Shown: positions 57,484 through 64,000 of the stretch, in pieces
Layout of the letters: each line of letters begins with the position of its first letter
How positions within the stretch are numbered: position 1 is the first letter of the stretch
Assembly: GCF_023898315.1 (NCBI RefSeq)
Contig: NC_064616.1
Span: 544,351,602 to 544,415,601, forward strand
From: Schistocerca nitens
Taxonomy: Eukaryota; Arthropoda; Insecta; Orthoptera; Acrididae
Direction: 5' to 3'
DNA: 64,000 nucleotides
Made by a program: the position numbers and the translations under genes
Notes under the pieces: model-generated
What the model saw: only the letters and a program-made list of their open reading frames with translations
Databases searched by the model: none
Told to the model about the DNA's origin: nothing

Positions 57484-57679
57484 TGGTTCAAATGGCTCTG
57501 AGCACTGTGGGACTTAACATCTGAGGTCATCAGTCCCCTGGAACTTAGAACTACTTAAACGTAACTAACCTAAGGACACCACACACATCCATGCCCGAGG
57601 CAGGATTCGAACCAGCGTCCGTAGCGGACGCGCGGTTCCAGACTGTAGCGCCTAGAACCGCTCGGACACACTGGCCGGC
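57484..57679 (-). mobile_element. tRNA-derived SINE (major family)
   Basis: Minus-strand copy with the B box complement GGATTCGAACC and the GCCGGC end near 57678. A weak CGCTGA pair (57469 and near 57684) might be the remains of a target duplication. Confidence 0.9.
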
Positions 57680-57969
57680 GGCACGCTGAAGTGGACCAAC
57701 TATACATCGTACTAGTCCATAAAAAAGCGAACAACAGCACTTCGTGCTCGTCTTCTTGCCAGTTGACCGCTACTGCGGAGCAGTATCCCAATGTTACTCA
57801 GACAGAAGTTGTATAAGCTACCGCTTTCCTGAACGAACTACACTTCCTGCGACCTCTGAAGTATTCAGCGATTCATGGAACATACATCGGAAAGACAGAT
57901 TAGACGGCATAGGAGAGGCAATGTCAGTTGCAGCTGAAAAAAAACTGTCTCTGTTGAGATATTCGTTGC

Positions 57970-59622
57970 AGGAGATACAGAGTCTTGCGAAGTACTTTTG
58001 AACACTTTTTCCAAGGACTGTCTTGAGCAGCAAGTTCGACAGCCCACACGCAATGGAAATATTTTAGACCTTGTAGTTATAAACGTGCCTGACCTTCTCG
58101 ACGGCGTCAGACTAGAGACAGGGATTAGTGACAATGATATCATCACAGGACATTGGTTACGAGGGTTAATAAATACATTAATAAGGCTACGAGAGTATTT
58201 ATGGTAGAATCTTTTCAGATTACGCTGATACAATAGCTCCCTACTTAGCAATCATATACAAGCGCTCGCTCACCGATAGATCTGTACCTACAGATTGGAA
58301 AATTGCGCAGGTCGCGCCAGTGTTTAAGAAGGGTAGTAGGAGTAATCCATCGAACTACAGACCTATATCATTGACGTCGGTTTGTAGCAGGGTTTTGGAG
58401 CATATACTGTATTCAAACATTATGAATCACCTCGAATGGAACGATCTATTGATACGTAATCAGCATGGTTTCAGACAACATCGTTCTTGTGCAACGCAGC
58501 TAGCTCTTTATTCGCACGAAGTAATGGCCGCTATCGACAGGGGATCTCAAGTTGATTCCGTATTTCTAGATTTCCGGAAAGCTTTTGACACCGTTCCTCA
58601 CAAGCGACTTCTAATCAAGCTGCGGGCCTATGGGGTATCGTTTCAGTTGTGCGACTGTCAGGAAGGTCGCAGTTCGTAGTAATAAACGGAAAATCATCGA
58701 GTAAATCTGAGGTGATATCAGGTGTTCCCCAGGGAAGCGTCCTGGGACCTCTGCTGTTCCTGATCTATGTAAATGACCTGGGTGACAATCTGAGCAGTTC
58801 TCTTAGGTTGTTCGCAGATGATGCTGTAATTTACCGTCTAGTAAGGTCATCTGAAGACGAGCATCAGTTGCAAAGCGATTTAGAAAAGATTGCTGTATGG
58901 TGTGGCAGGTGGCAGTTGACGCTAAATAACGAAAAGTGTGAGGTGATCCACATGAGTTCCAAAAGAAATCCGTTGGAATTTGATTACTCGATAAATAGTA
59001 CAATTCTCAAGGCTGTCAATTCAACTAAGTACCTGGGTGTAAAAATTACGAACAACTTCAGTTGGAAAGACCACATAGACAATATTGTGGGGAAGGCGAG
59101 CCAAAGGTTGAGTTTCATTGGCAGGACACTTAGAAGATTCAACAAGTCCACTAAAGAGACTGCTTACACTACACTCGTTCGTCCTCTGTTAGCATATTGC
59201 TGCGCGGTATGGGATCCTTACCAGGTGGGATTGACAGAGGACATCGAAAGGGTGCAAAAAAGGGCAGCTCGTTTTGTATTATCACGTAATAGAGGAGAGA
59301 GTGTGGCAGATATGATACGCGATTTGGGATGGAAGTCATTAAAGCAAAGACGTTTTACGTCGTGGCGAGATCTATTTACGAAATTTCAGTCACCAACTTT
59401 CTCTTCCGAATGCGAAAATATTTTTTTGAGCCATACCTACATAGGTAGGAATGATCATCAAAATAAAATAAGAGAAATCAGAGCTCGAGCAGAAAGGTTT
59501 AGGTGTTCGTTTTTCCCGCGCGCTGTTCGGGAGTGGAATGGTAGAGAGATAGTATGATTCTGGTTCGATGAACCCTTTGCCAAGCACTTAAATGTGAATT
59601 GTACAGTAATCATGTAGATGTA
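57970..59622 (+). mobile_element. CR1/Jockey-like LINE, internally deleted
   Basis: The element shows the end of an apurinic-type endonuclease (VRQPTRNGNILDLVVINVPD near 58033-58090, then GISDNDII near 58122-58145), a deletion near 58150-58210, then the reverse transcriptase and a tail with ATGTAG units ending at about 59622. The order is that of CR1/Jockey ORF2. The N-terminal half of the endonuclease is missing. Confidence 0.85.
58212..59557 (+). pseudogene. CR1/Jockey-like reverse transcriptase, one frameshift
   Basis: The enzyme copies element RNA at a nicked target. RT motifs in order are: DWKIAQVAPVFKKG and NYRPISLTSV (fingers), NQHGFRQHRSC, VFLDFRKAFDTVPH (first catalytic Asp, near 58560-58600), then after a frameshift near 58645-58655, SGVPQGSVLGPLLFLIYVND and the catalytic LFADDAVIY (near 58808-58834). 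Then comes the thumb with KYLGVKI and AYCCAVWDPY...QKRAARFV, and the C-terminus RAERFRCSFFPRAVREWN to 59557. Only the one frameshift and the upstream deletion damage it, so it is fairly young. The frame at 58320 opens with GTG, an artefact of the frame limits. Confidence 0.9.
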
Positions 59623-59624
59623 GA

Positions 59625-61060
59625 AAAGCAGATAAAGCTTTATTAGCATCCCACCTAGACAATGAATGGACATAATTTAATCCCAGCACGACGGACACAG
59701 AGGAATCATAGGTAAAGTTTGAACTTGATGCAAATTGTGTTCTCGAGAAGTTTGAGCAGAGTAAGTGGAATACAGACGAAAAATGCTCACAGCGGTTTGA
59801 CATCGAAATTCGGAAAATTCTGAGGTTCAAAATGGCTCTGAGCACTACGGGACTCAACTGCTGAGGCCATTAGTCCCCTAGAACTTAGAACTAGTTAAAC
59901 CTAACTAACCTAAGGACATCACAAACATCAATGCCCGAGGCAGGATTCGAACCTGCGACCGTAGCGGTCTTGCGGTTCCAGACTGCAGCGCCTTTAGCCG
60001 CACGGCCACTTCGGCCGGCAAAATGCTGAGGAAGCAAGGCTGTTGCACTCTCGGTTCAAAAGAGAACGTGCAAATGGCAATTGGCAAAATTTAGTAGAGT
60101 TTCATACGTCTCTATAAAGATGGGTATCAACGACTTCCTCCATCATACTTTAGCAAAAGATGTTACCGAGAACCCCAGAAAATTCTGGTCCTACGTAAAA
60201 TCGGTAAGCCGGGCTAAGTTTCTCTTCAGTTACTCATTTACCATTCTGGCCTGTCAGTGGAGGATAGCAACATGAAAGCCCAAGTTTCTAACTTCTCGTT
60301 TAAGAAATCGATCTCGCAGGAGAATCGTACAAACATACCGTGGTTTGAGCATCCATCAGGTACCTCTATGGAGGTAATAGTAATAGGCAACTCTAACTTA
60401 GAGACAAAACTGAAAGAGTTAAAAGCCAGGACCGGATAAAACCCTAGTTCTGTTTTACAAAGAGTACTCTACGATACTGGCGCTTACTGAGCTTGCATTT
60501 ATCACGAATCTGTAGCCCAGCGAGAAGTCACAAGTGACTTAAAAATTGTGCAGGTGACTCCTGTAGATAAGAAGGGCAAACGAACGGACTCGCAGAATTA
60601 CGCACTAAAATCGTTAACATCGGTTAGCTGCGTAATTATTTCCCTTGAGACGGAAAAACTTCTGACGACATATTAACACGGCTTTAGAATGCATCGCTCG
60701 TGACAATCTCAGCTTCCTCTTTTGTCACGTGACACCCTGCGAACTGTGGATGAAGAACAGCAGGCAAATTACCTATTTGCAGATTTCCGAAAAACATTTG
60801 GCACAGTGTCTCACTGCAGACTGTTACCGAAGGTACCAGCATACGGAATAGGTTCCTTGGTATGTGAGGGGTTCAAAGAATTCTTAAATAGTAGAACCCA
60901 GTACGATGTCCTCGACGGCGAGTGTTCATCAGAGAGCGGGTATCGTCAGGAGTGCGCCACGGAAGTGTGATAGGAGCGCTGTTATTTTCTGTATCATAAA
61001 TAATCTGACGGACAGGATGTCCAGCAGTCTGAGGCTCTTTTAGTTGATTCTCTATGCACG
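59625..61060 (+). pseudogene. Second CR1/Jockey-like LINE fragment (ORF2 linker and RT start)
   Basis: Starting right after the tail of the preceding LINE, the sequence encodes the linker between endonuclease and RT (frames with KALLASHLDNEW and NCVLEKFEQSKWN), is interrupted by a SINE at 59826-60019, and resumes with INDFLHHTLAKDVTENPRKF and WSYVKSVSRAKF. Then come eroded fingers (LKIVQVTPVDKKG near 60542) and FADFRKTFGTVSH near 60774. It ends before the FADD box. Multiple stops. Confidence 0.78.
59826..60019 (-). mobile_element. tRNA-derived SINE (major family) with TSD
   Basis: Minus-strand copy with the B box complement GGATTCGAACC. The duplication AAAATTCTGAGG / AAAATGCTGAGG (59814-59825 and 60020-60031) is 12 bp with one mismatch. 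It interrupts the LINE linker coding region. Confidence 0.93.
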
Positions 61061-61064
61061 GCTC

Positions 61065-62050
61065 ATTTATTTTGATATGACCACTCGTTGTTTGAATGGC
61101 GTTTGGAGCGAGGAAATGTATTGAAATCTTTCACAGTGAAACGATTTCGGAAAAAGTATTTCAGAATTCGGCACTCTCTCATTGTACTTTTCTGTGCAAT
61201 ACTGTCACTGAGGTAAGCTATGGATGCCTTTGATCTGTTTCTTGATTTAAAGTGGGAACGTAAAATTCTTTTTTCTTTCACATTGATAGATAGAATAATA
61301 CTTTCGATTTCGTTGAACGTTCCACGCATGGCTCCCCTAGTGCTCATTTTGGCTTCGTCCAGTTATATTTCTGCGTAAGTCTTTAGCTACAATTAAGCGT
61401 ATGGTGAGGTTAATTGCTGTCGGAGTACTTGCCACGGTTATTTAAGCACGTTGGGGCTTTCTCGTATCTTACATTTTTCGTCGACACATGGGATCAGTCG
61501 AAGTCGTACTGTACAGCATTCTTGAATGTTGTCCACTTTCACCCAACGTTTAAGGGCGCCATAAGAAGGTAATCTCAAATGGTTCTGTCACACATACAAA
61601 GCAGAAACATCTTTCTTCGTCTCTTAACAATAAACTTGCAGTTAGTAATGCTATGTCCTCTTAATCACTGATTCCCTGGTCTTCGTTAAGTGAATCGAAA
61701 ATTTTTTACCTCTGTAAATACATTATTAGGACTTCACTATTATAGGTCAATCTCTCCGTAGCCGCTCAAGATACTCCTCGGAGGCGCCTTTTAGAGCACT
61801 GTCAAACGAATACAAGTACCTATCACCCACCGTAATCACTTGTTTCACCCACTCCATAGCGTGAAATCTCTCCTCTAATACTAGAACATAATCAAGAAAT
61901 TTAAAAGCCACATTCTCTAAGTTTTCTTTGCAAATGTTCCACCACCATTTCATCTAAGACAAGGGCTGTTTCGATATAATAGATTATCATGTTTCATCCA
62001 ACTTTAACGCTTAACTCCATTCACATTATTCAGTAGTTGGAATCTGATAA
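61065..62050. other. No gene recognised
   Basis: AT-rich DNA with short frames only (94 codons at 61063-61347 and 68 codons at 61747-61953, both minus strand, without motifs). Confidence 0.45.
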
Positions 62051-62052
62051 AG

Positions 62053-62240
62053 CCGTGAGGAATGGGTGCGCCGTCTGAGGCCCCATGTCACGCACAGCGT
62101 AGCCCCTCCCGCCAGAGGTTCTTGTCGTTCCTCCGGCATGTGTGTGCGTGTTGTTCTTAGTATAAGTTAGTTTAAGTAATGTGTTAGTCTAGGGACCGAT
62201 GACTTCAGCAGTTTCGTCCCTTAGGAATTCCCACGCAGTT
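62053..62240 (+). mobile_element. SINE, third tRNA-head type
   Basis: The head 'gaatgggtgcgccgtctgaggccccatgtcacgc' leads to an eroded B box (AGAGGTTCTTGTCGTTCC), a 'tgtgtgcgtgttgttcttag' link and the body 'agtctagggaccgatgacttcagcagtttcgtccctta'. The body is related to, but distinct from, that of the common SINEs here. Target duplication not seen. Confidence 0.7.
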
Positions 62241-62767
62241 GAACAGTTTTTGAATGTGTTAAAACTTCACAACATATTGCTATCATAGTTATAGCCGAAA
62301 ACGAGACTCCACCACCGCATTTCTGCATGTTTTTGCGATGTATAGTCCAATCGTAACTGTACGTGTTCTTTCTAGCCATGCCGTGCTTTAGTCAGCTTTA
62401 TGTTCTAAGTGCTAAGTGGGCGTCATTGTTATTTATAAATGACACTCTTTTAGGTAGCTTCCCGTGGACGCTCCAGCACTTAACTAATACTGCACCATTT
62501 TCTGTCTTCAGTCTGTATTGACCATTTTTACGCTCTGTAATGTAAGAGGAAGCCACTCTCCTTTGTGAGGAACGTTATGCTACTTTTATCGGGCTTATGG
62601 AGTGTTTCCTCTTCGTAAAATGAGACATATGTGCACTCTGATACCCTATTAGCTGCTTCCTGTCTGCAGTACACACATGGCTAGTTAAGGAGAGTACAGC
62701 GATTCTTCGCTCAAAACAGTCTAGGTTTAAGTTATTTAATGGTGAAATAAAGGGTTCTACATTATTA

Positions 62768-62876
62768 CTTGGTGCCTAGTCTTTGAGTCGCTTTGGTGAA
62801 TAATAAGCCTTACATTATGGACGCATCGTGTGTTCTTTTATTTGCAAGTTGCATATTCACTCTCAGAGGATGAACC
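62768..62876 (+). repeat. Direct repeat, copy 1 (just upstream of candidate gene C exon)
   Basis: About 105 bp starting CTTGGTGCCTAGTCTTTGAG and running through ATTATGGACGCA to CACTCTCAGA is repeated at 63872-63978, 1,104 bp downstream. Each copy contains a short frame MDA(S/P).VLL that ends at a TGA after TLR. It could be a duplicated promoter and leader, or a piece of an unrecognised repeat. Confidence 0.8.
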
Positions 62877-62954
62877 ATGTTGATGTTATTGTCCGTGGGT
62901 AGCATCCTGTTTGCTTGTTCAAAAGAAGATGCTACAGAACACGTGCAACAGGCG
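62877..62954 (+). CDS. Candidate first coding exon (gene C), signal peptide
   Basis: ATG in the context GAACCATGT opens 26 codons (MLMLLSVGSILFACSKEDA and so on), a textbook short signal peptide with a likely cleavage after the hydrophobic core, and ends at the strong donor GGCG|GTGAGT in phase 0. It is on the same strand as genes A and B and could start a third, downstream member or an unrelated secreted protein; later exons would lie beyond the window. No downstream exon was found in the remaining 1 kb. Confidence 0.45.
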
Positions 62955-63068
62955 GTGAGTTAAATTTTTGACCTAAATATAACTGATTTTAGTGAGGTCG
63001 TTTTCAGTGGTTTATGATCTTGTCCATAACGTTTAAAGACGTATAGATACTTTTAGCAGTCCACGTGT

Positions 63069-63099
63069 AAATAATATTGACCTTGGGTCAATATTATTT
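63069..63099. repeat. Perfect 14-bp palindrome with 3-nt loop
   Basis: AAATAATATTGACC and GGTCAATATTATTT are exact inverted copies separated by TTG. It lies 115 bp after the candidate gene C donor. Confidence 0.95.
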
Positions 63100-63870
63100 G
63101 TTTCTGTAAGCTGTATCTAAAGAAAATAAGAAATCAATAAGGGGCTAAAAAGGAAAAAGAAGAAAAGAAGGAGAGAAATGTAGAAGCGTAAAATAATTTT
63201 GAGTTCTGATTTATTTAATTAAGAGAATATTAAAAAAGGATGATCGATTTTGTGGTGAATGACACCTAATAAATATCATCACAAAAATATTCGTAATTCT
63301 AAATTCAGTACTTCAAACAGCTAACCAGCTTCTATTGCTACCAATCTAACTACAACTGTTTACATACACTTCATTATAGTTTCTGTTTTTTGCCATCCGT
63401 GTCATACAACTGCGCAACCATCACTTGCATACTCTGAGACTAAGCAGAAAATCGGAGTTTTGGCTCTCGCCAAAGCAGAGCAAATGTTTAATTAGGTGCG
63501 CACATGAGACACACACCACCTATTAGCCGAGCTAATTCTAATTGCAGAGATATTCGAGCAAGCACATTGCTACCACAAAGAAGCATTCACCGACAATGAA
63601 ATTACAGCCTCATAAAATTCCATAAAGCATCACGTTCCAGCAGACAATACAAAACTAGGAAAACTGACTTAAATATGAGCTTTTCTGAGCTAGTACAGTC
63701 AATATGTAAGAACGTTGTGCTCTTTTTGAGCCTCTGCTTTTGGCATTCAGGGAACTGAGTTACGGAAATCGAGTTACCTTCCACTTTGTGTTAATTTCTA
63801 TAGCTTTTCTCAGTCACTTGTTTCTGTTTTCTCATAGAAAGCTTATTGGCTACCCGATTCTCACATCTGT
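63100..63870. other. No gene recognised
   Basis: AT-rich, possibly intronic to candidate gene C. Only short frames; a second copy of the direct repeat begins at 63872. Confidence 0.45.
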
Positions 63871-63871
63871 G

Positions 63872-63978
63872 CTTGGTGCCTAGTCTTTGAGTCGCTTGGG
63901 TGAATAATAAGCCTGACATTATGGACGCACCACGCGTTCTTTTATGTGCATGTTACGTTTTCACTCTCAGATGATAGA
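63872..63978 (+). repeat. Direct repeat, copy 2
   Basis: Matches 62768-62876 with a handful of substitutions over about 105 bp, including CTTGGTGCCTAGTCTTTGAG and the ATTATGGACGCA segment. The sequence after CACTCTCAGA diverges (ATGATAGACTATG), so the signal-peptide ATG of copy 1 is not conserved here. Confidence 0.8.
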
Positions 63979-64000
63979 CTATGTAGGACGCAGAGTTCAC

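Overview
The window is eukaryotic and almost certainly from a large, repeat-rich insect genome, most likely an acridid grasshopper or locust. The evidence is AT-rich non-coding DNA, GT-AG splice sites, three tRNA-derived SINE families (one present in many copies with a shared 3' body and TSDs), and mixed piggyBac, Tc1/mariner, hAT, Penelope, CR1/Jockey-like, RTE-like and LTR elements. The genus-level guess rests on recollection of locust repeat families, not on a search. No operons, rRNA, CRISPR or free-standing tRNA genes were seen.

Host genes. Under the repeats lie pieces of a tandemly duplicated, plus-strand, multi-exon gene family that I do not recognise. Gene A (starting before the window) has a 94-nt exon at 2545-2638 and a terminal exon at 8516-8744. 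Gene B has a signal-peptide exon 1 at 33291-33333, a 94-nt exon at 37887-37980 and a terminal exon at 45435-45678. The 94-nt exons have equal length, the same phase, identical first ten donor-side bases and an alignable peptide (PIVDD.AP.FDDF). Both splice in frame to terminal exons encoding a Ser/Thr-rich stalk. In both genes a hydrophobic transmembrane-like segment follows but is cut off: by an in-frame TAG in A and by a one-base frame break at a T-run in B. The flanking introns also align (1-4945 with 36790-44945), so this is a segmental duplication. A possible third first exon with a signal peptide is at 62877-62954.

Layout. 1-9.2 kb: gene A with SINEs and a foldback element. 9.3-9.65 kb: long hairpin. 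10.5-15.5 kb: a decayed and an intact Tc1-like element (DD32E spacing) plus a SINE. 15.5-19.5 kb: little except a GC-rich block and a two-copy tandem repeat. 19.5-22.2 kb: intact piggyBac with TTAA flanks and an uninterrupted transposase gene. 22.5-23.8 kb: 5'-truncated Penelope-like element. 24.4-27.1 kb: decayed Gypsy-like and CR1-like pieces on the minus strand. 28.35-31.3 kb: RTE-like element with an internal inverted piece and a solo LTR that itself carries a SINE. 33.3-46 kb: gene B, whose last intron holds an LTR retroelement with a nested hAT element. 46-52 kb: mostly unassigned. 52-56.5 kb: CR1 fragment, then a decayed piggyBac sister copy flanked by a duplicated about 480-bp unit. 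57.5-61 kb: two CR1/Jockey-like elements head to tail with SINEs. 62-64 kb: SINE and the candidate gene C exon.

The transposons act independently of one another; together they form a readable insertion history around the A/B gene duplication.
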